This document shows, piece by piece, positions 16,276 through 24,552 of a DNA stretch of 37,887 bases. Each line of letters opens with the position of its first letter. The first letter of the stretch is position 1. The translations under genes were made by a program, and so were the position numbers. The notes under the pieces were generated by a model. The model saw nothing but the letters and a program-made list of their open reading frames with translations, was not told where the DNA came from and ran no database searches. This DNA is from an uncultured Clostridia bacterium (GTDB lineage Bacteria; Bacillota; Clostridia; TANB77; CAG-508), in NCBI GenBank assembly GCA_944393505.1, contig CALYAK010000002.1:1-37887 (forward strand). Direction: 5' to 3'.

Positions 16276-16626
16276 CTATCGAATCATTCGAAAGGCAGAA
16301 TACAAAAGAAGCAAAATTAGTAAGATTTTGAGCCATAAATTTGGAATTCGATTTAATAATTTAGCTCCAAGTACTCCTCCAAAAATTCCTCCGATTGCAC
16401 TTAATATCCCTGTTTTCCATTCAATCAAACTATTTTGCGAATAAATGAAAAAAGAAGTTAAAACAAGTGGAGTAATACAATAAATAGCCGTAGCTCTTGC
16501 CTCTTTTTCCTCTAACTTTAATAAATGAACAAATGCTGGCAGTAAGATCAAGCCTCCTCCCGAAGCAAAGATCCCGCAAATAAAACCTGCTAATAATCCG
16601 ATACTAATTTTTTTTATTTTTTCCAT
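16276..16626 (-). CDS. TSUP-family permease, first half
   Basis: The 116-aa product starts MEKIKKISIGLLAGFICGIF and shows GIFASGGGLILLPAFVHLL, the N-terminal TSUP repeat signature, with about four membrane helices. It ends 13 bases before the second half-size gene, so the two probably assemble as a heteromeric permease in place of one ~250-aa protein. No strong ribosome site is visible; a TTG at 16665 would add 13 residues but overlaps the terminator arm of the gene upstream. Confidence 0.75.
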   Translation of the reverse strand: MEKIKKISIGLLAGFICGIFASGGGLILLPAFVHLLKLEEKEARATAIYCITPLVLTSFFIYSQNSLIEWKTGILSAIGGIFGGVLGAKLLNRIPNLWLKILLILLLLYSAFRMIR

Positions 16627-16669
16627 TCTATTGATAGTATTGACTGGTTTATTTTCTTTATGCAAAGAA

Positions 16670-16705
16670 AAAAGAAGATTATTTCTACCATAATAATCTT
16701 CTTTT
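16670..16705 (-). terminator. Terminator of the small membrane protein gene
   Basis: A 14-bp stem (16670-16683 with 16692-16705) with an 8-base loop and T-rich tail lies at the end of gene 16704-17069. Confidence 0.7.
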
Positions 16706-17069
16706 ATTTTTTACTTGTTGGTACAACCTTTTTAGACCCTTGATTCCACCTTGCAAGTTTAATATTTTTATAAGTATCTAAAACAAATATATATTTTGAA
16801 TGTTCATCTTCCCAAACAACATCTGGTACTTTCTCAAAAGCATCAAATACTTCTTCTGCCTGTTTTAGAAATATAACTTGCTCCTGAGGACTCATACTAT
16901 CATAATATTTTGAGAATCGATATAATTTATCTAAAATTTGGTTAGCCTCTACAAAACTCCAAAAGTCTTTTACTTTGATTCCTGCCATTTTTATTTGCAG
17001 AACAGCTAAAGCACTTAATGAAAATATTAATAATACTAGTATATAAATAACTACTAGAATAAAATCCAT
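16704..17069 (-). CDS. Hypothetical single-pass membrane protein
   Basis: This 121-aa protein begins MDFILVVIYILVLLIFSLSA, an N-terminal membrane helix (~2-25), followed by a helical soluble domain rich in aromatic and charged residues. I see no known motif. An ATG at 17069 fits an AAAAGGTG site; a GTG at 17078 would add three residues. It has a clear promoter and terminator, so it is a single-gene unit. Confidence 0.65.
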   Translation of the reverse strand: MDFILVVIYILVLLIFSLSALAVLQIKMAGIKVKDFWSFVEANQILDKLYRFSKYYDSMSPQEQVIFLKQAEEVFDAFEKVPDVVWEDEHSKYIFVLDTYKNIKLARWNQGSKKVVPTSKK

Positions 17070-17108
17070 CTTTTTCACCTTTTCCTTTGCGTATCTCCAT
17101 GTAATGTT

Positions 17109-17137
17109 ATTATAGCATTGACGAATTTTAAATGCAA
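17109..17137 (-). promoter_or_regulatory. Promoter of the 16704-17069 gene
   Basis: Minus-strand TTGCAT (17132-17137), 17-base spacer, perfect TATAAT (17109-17114). The remaining ~200 bases up to 17343 are AT-rich and show no further gene or clear signal. Confidence 0.7.
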
Positions 17138-17343
17138 CTGTCGTATGTGCATAGTTTTTCTGATATTTCCATTTTATTTTTCCTTTTATTCATATATTAA
17201 TATTATGTAAAAATGAGTAAAATTTTCTAATCTTGTAATTACAAAATAATTTTATCTAATTAATCGATGTTTTGCTTGAATGCTTTTCATTTATTTTATT
17301 TACTTAGCATACAGTTATCTTATTTTGAAAGTTTTTTTAAGAC

Positions 17344-17658
17344 CTATTCCAGTTTGTAAGTCAAATCTTGAATGACATCTTTTAATTCTATTGGAGTAAC
17401 TTTATTTCTTTTCAGTATTTCTAAAATTTCATTGGTCTTGTCTTCATTTTTATATATAGAACGAATCTCCTCTTTTTCTCTTTTACTTTCAAGCAAATCA
17501 TTTTGTTCTTTTATAATTTCTATTCCATAAGAACACCCCTCTTCTTCCAAACCGATATTTTTAATTTTATAATATTTCACTTTTATTGGAGTTTGTAGTT
17601 CTAGTGAATCTTCTTCATCTAGGTCCACTTCTCCATAAAATTCCTTTTCTATTTTCAT
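17344..17658 (-). CDS. DUF6514 family protein
   Basis: The 104-aa protein fits the clostridial DUF6514 family by my recollection of its pattern: a central block CSYGIEIIKEQ, then an acidic helix and a C-terminal NKVTPIELKDVIQDL. It is soluble, without signal peptide or cofactor motif. GGGAGGAA lies 6 bases before the ATG at 17658. Two Spo0A-box-like sequences stand upstream of its promoter, suggesting control at the onset of sporulation or stationary phase. Biochemical role unknown. Confidence 0.65.
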   Translation of the reverse strand: MKIEKEFYGEVDLDEEDSLELQTPIKVKYYKIKNIGLEEEGCSYGIEIIKEQNDLLESKREKEEIRSIYKNEDKTNEILEILKRNKVTPIELKDVIQDLTYKLE

Positions 17659-17720
17659 TCGTTCCTCCCTTTCTTATTTTCTATTGTTTCCTTTTCATTT
17701 CAGATAACCCGTATTTTTTT

Positions 17721-17749
17721 ACTATATACCTAACTATTCAATTCTTCAA
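17721..17749 (-). promoter_or_regulatory. Promoter of the DUF6514 gene
   Basis: Minus-strand TTGAAG (17744-17749), 17-base spacer, TATAGT (17721-17726). Confidence 0.6.
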
Positions 17750-17756
17750 GAACTTT

Positions 17757-17785
17757 CTGTCGACAGTGTTCTGCAAATTTCGACA
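17757..17785 (-). promoter_or_regulatory. Two Spo0A-box-like sites
   Basis: On the minus strand TGTCGAA (17779-17785) matches the 0A box exactly, and TGTCGAC (17759-17765, inside the 10-bp palindrome CTGTCGACAG 17757-17766) matches six of seven bases. They lie about 30 and 10 bases ahead of the -35. Confidence 0.4.
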
Positions 17786-17798
17786 AATCGTTTCCAAA

Positions 17799-17828
17799 AA
17801 AAAGCCTGCATTTATTTTTGCAAGCTTT
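17799..17828 (-). terminator. Terminator overlapping the end of murG
   Basis: A stem AAAGC-TGCA/TGCA-GCTTT with one internal mismatch (17801-17810 with 17819-17828) and an 8-T run on the minus strand ends the cell-wall operon. Its first arm is made from the last murG codons. Confidence 0.65.
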
Positions 17829-18930
17829 TCTCGATTTCTTGATAGATCTTTTCTTCCACTCCTTCGATGGAAATTTTCGTTGCTTTTTTACCCATTTTTT
17901 CTCTTTTTTCTGGATCTAAAACAATGGAATCAATTTCTTTTGCCAAATTTTCAGAATTTAATTCATCATTTAAGATCATTTTTGCTGCACCAATTTTTTC
18001 TAAAACCCTCGCATTATCTTCCTGTCGATTGGCCATTCTACTTGGTAAAGGAATAAAAATGGCTGGTTTTCCCACGTTTGCAACTTCTGTAATAGTCATT
18101 GCACCACTTCGACATACTAATAAATCTGCTAGGTTCATTAATTCTTCCATGTTATAGATATATGGCACAATTTTGCTATTTGGAATATGATTGATATTCT
18201 CATTTTCCTTTTCAAACATTTCTTTAATTTCATCATATTGTTTTGGACCTGTAGCCCAAATAATTTGATATTTTTCATTTTTCTTTTCGTGAATCAAGCC
18301 AAACACAGCCTCATTAATACGTTTTGCTCCTTGACTTCCTCCAAACACTAGAACAATTGGTAAATCATTTTTAATCCCCATCAATTCTAAAATTGATTTC
18401 TTTTCTTCTGGCGAAATCGTTTTCTTTTTTACTTTTGTTGGATTTCCTGTTACAACAACATGATCAACCTTTTTCAGAAATTCTTTTGTATCCGAAAATC
18501 CTACTAGTACACAACTTACTTTTTTGGCATACATTTTAACAGCTCTACCAGGAAAAGCGTTACTCTCATGTAAAATGGTTGGTAAATGCATTTTTGTTGC
18601 GACGGCAAAGACAGGAACACAAATATATCCCCCTGTACCAATAACAACATCAGGCTGAAATTCATCAAAGTATTTTTGAATATCTTTTTTGCTTTGAAAT
18701 GTTTTGATCACATTTCGAAGATTACGAATCGAAATTTCTTTTTGTAGTCCATAGGCTTCAATTGTTTTTAGTTGATAACCAGCTCTCGGAACTAAATCAT
18801 TTTCCAATCCTCGATTGGTTCCAATAAAGACTATTTCTGCATCTGGATTTTTTTCTTTGATTTGATTAGCAATTGCAATTCCTGGATTAATATGTCCGCC
18901 TGTACCTGCTGCTGCTATCACTACTTTCAT
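17812..18930 (-). CDS. murG: UDP-GlcNAc:lipid I N-acetylglucosaminyltransferase
   Basis: MurG transfers GlcNAc from UDP-GlcNAc to lipid I, producing lipid II on the inner face of the membrane. The 372-aa protein has the N-terminal AAGTGGHINPGIAIA motif, the nucleotide-sugar motif VFGGSQGAKRINE and the C-terminal CRSGAMTITEV and GKPAIFIPLP segments of GT28 enzymes. The ATG at 18930 has AGAGGGGG upstream. It is last in the murE-mraY-ftsW-murG run, 15 bases after ftsW. Confidence 0.97.
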   Translation of the reverse strand: MKVVIAAAGTGGHINPGIAIANQIKEKNPDAEIVFIGTNRGLENDLVPRAGYQLKTIEAYGLQKEISIRNLRNVIKTFQSKKDIQKYFDEFQPDVVIGTGGYICVPVFAVATKMHLPTILHESNAFPGRAVKMYAKKVSCVLVGFSDTKEFLKKVDHVVVTGNPTKVKKKTISPEEKKSILELMGIKNDLPIVLVFGGSQGAKRINEAVFGLIHEKKNEKYQIIWATGPKQYDEIKEMFEKENENINHIPNSKIVPYIYNMEELMNLADLLVCRSGAMTITEVANVGKPAIFIPLPSRMANRQEDNARVLEKIGAAKMILNDELNSENLAKEIDSIVLDPEKREKMGKKATKISIEGVEEKIYQEIEKSLQK

Positions 18931-18945
18931 TTTCTTTCCCCCTCT

Positions 18946-20094
18946 TTATATTTTTTTGGCATTTCTGGATATATTCAATAATACACCAACACTTGCTAGT
19001 GTAATGATTAGGGCTGTTCCACCATAACTAAAGAATGGTAAGGAAATTCCGGTGTTTGGAATTGATCCTGTTACAACAGCAATATTTAACATAGCTTGTA
19101 ATCCAATAATTGCAACAATTCCAGTTGCTAGCAATGTACCAAATAGGTCATCTGCTTTCATAGCAATTAAGATTCCTCTCCAAATGAAAATGCCAAATAG
19201 AATAATGACAACCATACAGCCAACTAATCCTAGCTCTTCTGCTAAAATAGCAAAGATAAAGTCATTATGTGGCTCTGGTATGTATAAATATTTCTGTTTA
19301 CTTTCACCCAAGCCTACACCAAATAGTCCTCCTGAGCCAATCGCATAAAAACTTTGTACAACTTGCCAGCCATCTCCAATTTTATCAGCAAAAGGATCTA
19401 ACCAAGATCGAATTCGATCCATCTGGTAGCCTCCTCCTCCATTTTTGATAAAATAGGAAACAAGTGCTACTGCTCCTGCTCCTCCAATAGCTCCTGGAAT
19501 AGCAATATATTTTATCTTTGTTCCTGCTACTAACATAACAGTAATACAAACTGTTCCAACTAATATCGTTGCACTTAAGTGACTTTGCAAAATCATCAAA
19601 CAGGCAAGCGGTGGAAGTAGAAATAAAATTGGGATCAAAAATCCGTATTTAAAAGTTCCAATTTTATCACGATGTTCGGTAAAATATCCTGCATAAAAGA
19701 CAACTAAACCAATCTTTGTAATCTCGGATGGTTGAAAACGAATTCCAAGTAAAGTAATCCATCTCGTTGCTCCTCCTCCAGAGGATCCTATTTTTGGAAC
19801 AAGAACAAGTAATAGGATTAATACTGAAAAAACATAAATCAACTTATAAAAACGAAGATAAATTTTATAATTGATTCGTGAAATAATAAACATTAAAATA
19901 ATTCCTGCAATGGCAAATCCTAATTGTCTTTCAAAATAGGTATAACTTTTTCCTGTTTCCGATAAAGCAGAAGGAGCACTTGCAGAAAGTACCATAACAA
20001 TGCCTAATGCCAGTAATAAAAACACTGTGATGCATAAAGCAAAATCCAATTTTGATTTATTATTTTGTGAAGTCCTTTTTGTTTTCTTTTGCAC
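18946..20094 (-). CDS. ftsW: SEDS peptidoglycan polymerase FtsW/SpoVE
   Basis: SEDS proteins polymerise glycan strands from lipid II with a partner class B PBP. The 382-aa protein has about ten membrane helices and family motifs such as QPSEITKIGLVVFYAGYF, PEPHNDFIFAILAEELG and the C-terminal GISLPFFSYGGTALI. The position next to spoVD', mraY and murG suits either FtsW or the sporulation form SpoVE; sequence alone does not separate them. The start is a GTG at 20094 with AAGGAGG 9 bases upstream; a nearer ATG is out of frame. Confidence 0.93.
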   Translation of the reverse strand: MQKKTKRTSQNNKSKLDFALCITVFLLLALGIVMVLSASAPSALSETGKSYTYFERQLGFAIAGIILMFIISRINYKIYLRFYKLIYVFSVLILLLVLVPKIGSSGGGATRWITLLGIRFQPSEITKIGLVVFYAGYFTEHRDKIGTFKYGFLIPILFLLPPLACLMILQSHLSATILVGTVCITVMLVAGTKIKYIAIPGAIGGAGAVALVSYFIKNGGGGYQMDRIRSWLDPFADKIGDGWQVVQSFYAIGSGGLFGVGLGESKQKYLYIPEPHNDFIFAILAEELGLVGCMVVIILFGIFIWRGILIAMKADDLFGTLLATGIVAIIGLQAMLNIAVVTGSIPNTGISLPFFSYGGTALIITLASVGVLLNISRNAKKI

Positions 20095-20117
20095 GTGTCA
20101 TTTCCTCCTTGGAAATA

Positions 20118-21098
20118 TTAGGATATGGACATTAATCCAATGATACAAAGTACTAATGTCACTGCTCCAAAAACAGCTACCACTTTATTTTCTCTCCATC
20201 CGCATAATTCAAAGTGGTGATGGATCGGAGCCATTTTGAAAACTCTTTTTCCTGTTTTTTTGTAATAAGCTACCTGAATCATTACCGATAATGTTTCAAT
20301 TACCGGAATAAGAGCAATGATTAATAAAAGAAGAGGCATTTTTAAATATAATGCTATGCCTGCCATCGCTCCTCCTAAAAGTAAAGATCCTGTATCTCCC
20401 ATCATTACTTTTGCTGGATGTAAGTTGAATAATAAGAAAGATAGACAAGTTCCTACTAAAATAGAACCCATTAAGGCAACTTCTTTTGTTTCTGTCATAA
20501 TACCAATTACCGTTAAACAAGTAAAAATAATGGTTGTAACAGTTGTTGCTAATCCATCTACCCCATCTGTTAAATTTACAGCATTTGTTGTTGCTAATAA
20601 AACAAATACAGCAAATGGGATATATAACCAAATTGGTAGTGTTAACGTGTTTTCAAAGAATGGAATATAAATATCCGTTCCAATTTTTAAAACATTCGTT
20701 AAAAATACAACATAAATAACAGCAATTAGTAATAATCCAAGCATTTTTAATTTTGGTTCTAATCCCTTTGTATTTTTTCCTAATAATTTTTTCAAATCAT
20801 CTACTAATCCTACAATTCCAAATCCAACAGTAATAAAGGCTAAAACTAATAAATTCTGTTCTCCTGCCCAATCTCCTCCCTGGTTTTGAATCATTGTAAT
20901 AATTGCCATAATAATGATATTTAGTATCATAATCACTCCACCCATGGTAGGAGTTCCTTGTTTTTTTAAATGGGATTGTGGTCCATCTGTTCTTTCAATT
21001 TGCCCTACTTTCAGTTTTTTCAAGAGCGGTATAATAATAAGAGATAATACAAAACTAATTGCAAATGAAGTCAATAATAGAATAATTTGTTCGTTCAT
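20118..21098 (-). CDS. mraY: Phospho-N-acetylmuramoyl-pentapeptide transferase
   Basis: MraY joins UDP-MurNAc-pentapeptide to undecaprenyl phosphate to make lipid I. The 326-aa membrane protein shows GTPTMGGVIMI, the catalytic-loop Asp residues in GFGIVGLVDDLKK and NLTDGVDGLATT, and the HHHFELCGW signature near the C-terminus. It has about ten helices. GGGAGG lies 6 bases before the ATG. It is 20 bases downstream of murE. Confidence 0.97.
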   Translation of the reverse strand: MNEQIILLLTSFAISFVLSLIIIPLLKKLKVGQIERTDGPQSHLKKQGTPTMGGVIMILNIIIMAIITMIQNQGGDWAGEQNLLVLAFITVGFGIVGLVDDLKKLLGKNTKGLEPKLKMLGLLLIAVIYVVFLTNVLKIGTDIYIPFFENTLTLPIWLYIPFAVFVLLATTNAVNLTDGVDGLATTVTTIIFTCLTVIGIMTETKEVALMGSILVGTCLSFLLFNLHPAKVMMGDTGSLLLGGAMAGIALYLKMPLLLLIIALIPVIETLSVMIQVAYYKKTGKRVFKMAPIHHHFELCGWRENKVVAVFGAVTLVLCIIGLMSIS

Positions 21099-21117
21099 TT
21101 TTCCTCCCTGCTATCTT

Positions 21118-22593
21118 TTATAGCTCACCATCGATGATTTGGTTGACGATAATTCTTTCATCAAATGGATATTTTTCTTTGTTGATTTCTTGGTATGGTT
21201 CATGGCCTTTTCCAGCAAGTACAATAATATCTTTTTTATTTGCAATTTCAATGGCATGTCGAATTGCTTCAATACGGTCTACGATACATATATATTTTCC
21301 TTTTGTCTTTTTTATACCTTCTTCGATTTGTGCTACAATCTTATCCGGATCTTCTGTTCTTGGATTATCGGATGTGATAATGGTATAATCCGCAATTCTA
21401 CCTGAAATTTCTCCCATGATTGGTCTTTTCCCTGGATCACGGTCTCCTCCACAACCAAATACCGAAATAACTCTACCTCTTGTATAAGATTTGACTGCAT
21501 TTAAAATATTTTCCAAACTTTCTGGAGAGTGAGCATAATCAATCATGATCGTTAGTTCTTTTTTGTTATTTACTAATTCACTTCTACCAGGTACACGAAC
21601 TTCTACTAATGCTTCTTTAATCTTTTCTGCATCGCATCCCAAGTATCTTGCTACACTAATTGCAGCAAGTGAGTTATAAACACTAAATCTTCCTGGAATA
21701 CAAGTTTTTACACGTTCATTTTTATCTCCAATTTTTACTTTAAAATCAACATAGGAATTTGTAATAGTAATATCTTTTGCAAGTAAATTGCAATAATTAT
21801 CAATTCCATAAGTCTCGATTTTACAATCTAGCACTAATTTTGGAACTCTTGATGCATATAGATCGTCTGCATTTACGAATCCTACTTTACACATGTTAAA
21901 TAGTTTTAATTTCGATTGGAAATAATCATTCATATCTGGATGTTCTTTTGGACTAATGTGATCTTCTGAGAAATTAGTAAATACACCAATATCAAAATCA
22001 CATCCAGCTACACGATTTAATTTTAAACTTTGTGATGATACTTCCATAACAACAGCTTGACAACCTTCATTTGCCATTTGACGGAATAATCTTTGAAGTT
22101 TCAAGCTCTCTGGTGTTGTACGATCACTATCTTCTAATTTTTTTCCACCAATATAGGTAGCAATGGTTCCTACTAAACCAACTTTCATTCCTTGTTTTTC
22201 TAATATTTCTTTAATCATATAGGTAGTGGTGGTTTTTCCCTTTGTTCCCGTTACACCAATTAATTTAAATTCTTTGGATGGATCTTGATAAAAGTTACAT
22301 GCCGCAATTGCAAGAGCAAGTCTCGTATCTGGTGCTACAATCAATGTTACTTCTTCCGGAATTGCTTTTAAAATTTCTTTTTTTGCATCTTCTTGTGCTA
22401 AAATTGCAACTGCACCATTTTCGATTGCTTTTTGAATATATTCATGCCCGTCTACATCAAATCCTTTAATTGCAACAAATAGATCTCCTTTTTTAATGGC
22501 TCTTGAGTCACTTTCTAAATTCGGAATCTCAAGATCTAAATTTCCTCTTACTTTTAGCCCTTCTATTCCAGCTAATATGTTTTTTAATTCCAT
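21118..22593 (-). CDS. murE: UDP-MurNAc-tripeptide synthetase, meso-DAP type
   Basis: MurE adds the third residue to UDP-MurNAc-L-Ala-D-Glu. The 491-aa ligase has the ATP P-loop VTGTKGKTTTT (114-124), the central EVSSQSL motif, and DNPR at 409-412. The DNPR motif marks meso-diaminopimelate specificity, so the wall is predicted to be DAP-type. GAGGT stands 7 bases before the ATG at 22593. It precedes mraY directly; murF and murD, often found here, are absent. Confidence 0.96.
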   Translation of the reverse strand: MELKNILAGIEGLKVRGNLDLEIPNLESDSRAIKKGDLFVAIKGFDVDGHEYIQKAIENGAVAILAQEDAKKEILKAIPEEVTLIVAPDTRLALAIAACNFYQDPSKEFKLIGVTGTKGKTTTTYMIKEILEKQGMKVGLVGTIATYIGGKKLEDSDRTTPESLKLQRLFRQMANEGCQAVVMEVSSQSLKLNRVAGCDFDIGVFTNFSEDHISPKEHPDMNDYFQSKLKLFNMCKVGFVNADDLYASRVPKLVLDCKIETYGIDNYCNLLAKDITITNSYVDFKVKIGDKNERVKTCIPGRFSVYNSLAAISVARYLGCDAEKIKEALVEVRVPGRSELVNNKKELTIMIDYAHSPESLENILNAVKSYTRGRVISVFGCGGDRDPGKRPIMGEISGRIADYTIITSDNPRTEDPDKIVAQIEEGIKKTKGKYICIVDRIEAIRHAIEIANKKDIIVLAGKGHEPYQEINKEKYPFDERIIVNQIIDGEL

Positions 22594-22679
22594 ATTTCTA
22601 CCTCATTTCTATCATTTTCCAGATCCATTATATAACGATTTTTTTCTTTTGTATACCCTATTTTTTACTTTTTTCTTGC

Positions 22680-23033
22680 CTAAATTTCCACTCTTACTGC
22701 CTTTCCCTCTAAAATTTTAATTCCTGCTTTTGGAACTTGATTTTGAATAATCCTTTCATCTTGTGCTTGATTCTCTTGATTTTCCTGATTTTCATCTTGA
22801 GAATCACTCTTATTTTCTTCAATTTCGAGTAAAAGATTTACTTCTTTTAAGGTTTGCTTGGCTTCTTTTAATGTCATTCCTTCTATATTTGGTACCTCAA
22901 TTTCTTTTTCTTCTTCATTCATTTCTTCTGTTTTTTCAATATTGAGATAAGGAAGAACTTCCCCTAAAACTTGTGATCCAATTGGGGCAGCCACACCTCC
23001 TCCTTGGATCATTTTAGGAACACAAAAAATGGT
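22680..23033 (-). pseudogene. C-terminal remnant of a SpoVD/class B PBP with PASTA domain
   Basis: The open frame encodes about 115 residues. GGGVAAPIGSQVLGEVLPYL matches the very end of the transpeptidase domain of SpoVD-type PBPs, and VPNIEGMTLKEAKQTLKEVN begins a PASTA domain. The whole membrane anchor, dimerisation domain and catalytic SxxK/SxN/KTG region are missing: the frame opens inside the rubredoxin terminator at 23033. It has no ribosome site. It sits where spoVD normally precedes murE, so the gene was 5'-truncated by a rearrangement or by a mis-assembly. It may be untranslated. Confidence 0.75.
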
Positions 23034-23066
23034 TTAGAAGTTTTCTTTTCTTCTAAACCATTTTTT
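23024..23066 (-). terminator. Terminator of fprA-rubredoxin operon
   Basis: A perfect 17-bp stem (23024-23040 with 23050-23066), 9-base loop and six T's follow the rubredoxin stop codon directly. Confidence 0.85.
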
Positions 23067-23204
23067 CTATTCTTCTACTGGTTCAAACATATCTTTTCCT
23101 ACTCCGCATAAAGGACATGTCCAATCCTCCGGTAAATCTTCAAATTTAATGGTTTCAACAGCTTCATCATAGATATAACCACATGGTATGCAACGATATT
23201 TCAT
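23067..23204 (-). CDS. Rubredoxin, short form
   Basis: Rubredoxin is a one-iron electron carrier. The 45-residue product has CIPCG (Cys5, Cys8) and CPLCG (Cys30, Cys33) that hold the Fe(SCys)4 centre, and the conserved FEDLPEDW and KDMFEP. Ordinary rubredoxins have 52-54 residues; here the loop between YIYD and FEDLP is about eight residues shorter. AAGGAGGTG at 23212-23220 precedes the ATG. It is 18 bases after fprA and probably delivers electrons to it. Confidence 0.95.
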   Translation of the reverse strand: MKYRCIPCGYIYDEAVETIKFEDLPEDWTCPLCGVGKDMFEPVEE

Positions 23205-23222
23205 TTCCTTCACCTCCTTGTT

Positions 23223-24386
23223 CTATTTTAATATTTCTTCGATTAATTGATCCATTTGTTCTTTCGCATTGCCTTTTAAAGTAGTTGGAATCGATACAAT
23301 TGGTTCACAAATTTCGATCTTTTGCATTCCTTCCAAAAGTTCTCTCATATTTTTAGCTGCCATAGGCGCCCATGATCCATTTTCAATAATTCCAACTTTT
23401 CGATTCTGATAATTTTTGTGTTTTAATCTTCTTAAGAAATTCTCTACAGCTGGGAATATTCCTGCATCATAAGTTGTTGCTGCTACAATCATTTTATCAT
23501 AACAAAAAGCATCAGATACCGCTTTTGCCATATCATCTCTTGCAAGATCGGTCAAAATTACGTTTTTCGCTCCACGCTTCTTTAATTGTTCTGCTAACTC
23601 TTCCACTGCTTTTCTGGTATTTCCATAAATCGAATTATATGCAATGAAGATTCCTTCTTCTTCTGGCTCATAACGGCTCCAAATATCATATTTCTTTAAA
23701 TAAAATTCAAGATTATGCTCCAAGATTGGACCATGAAGTGGACAGATGCAACGAATTTTAAGATTCGCTGCTTTTTTTAATAATTGTTGTACCGGAGCTC
23801 CATATTTTCCAACAATGTTAAAATAGTATCTTCTTGCTTCTTCTGTCCATTCCTCTTCTTTAGCAAGTGCACCAAATTTACCAAACCCATCTGCCGAAAA
23901 AAGAATTTCTTCTGTTTGTTCATACGTAACCATAACTTCTGGCCAATGTACCATTGGTGCCATAAAAAATTGTAATTTATGTTTACCTAAGTCAAGTACA
24001 TCTCCTTCTGCTACGATCACCTTACGTTCTTCGATTGGGAAGTCAAAAAATTGCGGTAAAAGAGTGAATGTTTTTTGATTACCAACTAATTTCATCTTTG
24101 GATAGGTTTCCGCTAGTAATTGAATATTGGCAGAGTGATCTGGCTCTAAATGGGAGATCACTAAATAGTCTGGCTCTCTTCCTTGCAAAATATGGTTTAA
24201 ATTTGCAAGCCATTCTTTTGTCATTCTTTTATCAACGGTATCCATAATCGTAATCTTATCATCCATAATGCAATAGGAATTATAGGAAATACCATCTGGA
24301 ATTTTATATTGTCCTTCGAATAAATCTAAAGTAGTATCATCCGCTCCTGTATAAAAAATAGAGTCTGTTACTTTAAAATCTTTCAT
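23223..24386 (-). CDS. fprA: Flavodiiron protein (A-type flavoprotein)
   Basis: Flavodiiron proteins reduce O2 to water, or NO to N2O, protecting anaerobes. The 387-aa product has the beta-lactamase-like diiron domain with ligands HLEPDH (His79, Glu81, Asp83, His84), His147, Asp166 and His218, followed by a flavodoxin domain with the FMN loop YNSIYGNT (250-257). All diiron ligands are present. The ATG at 24386 has AAAAGGAG about 9 bases before it. It forms an operon with the rubredoxin gene downstream and has its own strong promoter. Confidence 0.95.
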   Translation of the reverse strand: MKDFKVTDSIFYTGADDTTLDLFEGQYKIPDGISYNSYCIMDDKITIMDTVDKRMTKEWLANLNHILQGREPDYLVISHLEPDHSANIQLLAETYPKMKLVGNQKTFTLLPQFFDFPIEERKVIVAEGDVLDLGKHKLQFFMAPMVHWPEVMVTYEQTEEILFSADGFGKFGALAKEEEWTEEARRYYFNIVGKYGAPVQQLLKKAANLKIRCICPLHGPILEHNLEFYLKKYDIWSRYEPEEEGIFIAYNSIYGNTRKAVEELAEQLKKRGAKNVILTDLARDDMAKAVSDAFCYDKMIVAATTYDAGIFPAVENFLRRLKHKNYQNRKVGIIENGSWAPMAAKNMRELLEGMQKIEICEPIVSIPTTLKGNAKEQMDQLIEEILK

Positions 24387-24454
24387 GTATGCTTTTTCTC
24401 CTTTTCATTTTATAGCATTATTTTTTCTTTTTATTTCCTTTTTTATTCGATTTC

Positions 24455-24483
24455 ATTATAAATCTTAAATGCTCTTTGAGCAA
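24455..24483 (-). promoter_or_regulatory. fprA-rubredoxin promoter
   Basis: Minus-strand TTGCTC (24478-24483), 17-base spacer, perfect TATAAT (24455-24460), with a leader of about 60 bases. Confidence 0.65.
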
Positions 24484-24496
24484 GCAATTCTTACAA

Positions 24497-24537
24497 AAAA
24501 GGAAACAAAGATTACCAAATTTACTTTGTTTCCTTTT
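24497..24537 (-). terminator. Terminator of the acyl-CoA synthetase gene
   Basis: A 14-bp perfect stem (24497-24510 with 24524-24537) and a T-run on the minus strand. Confidence 0.8.
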
Positions 24538-24552
24538 ATCTTTTCTTTTATT

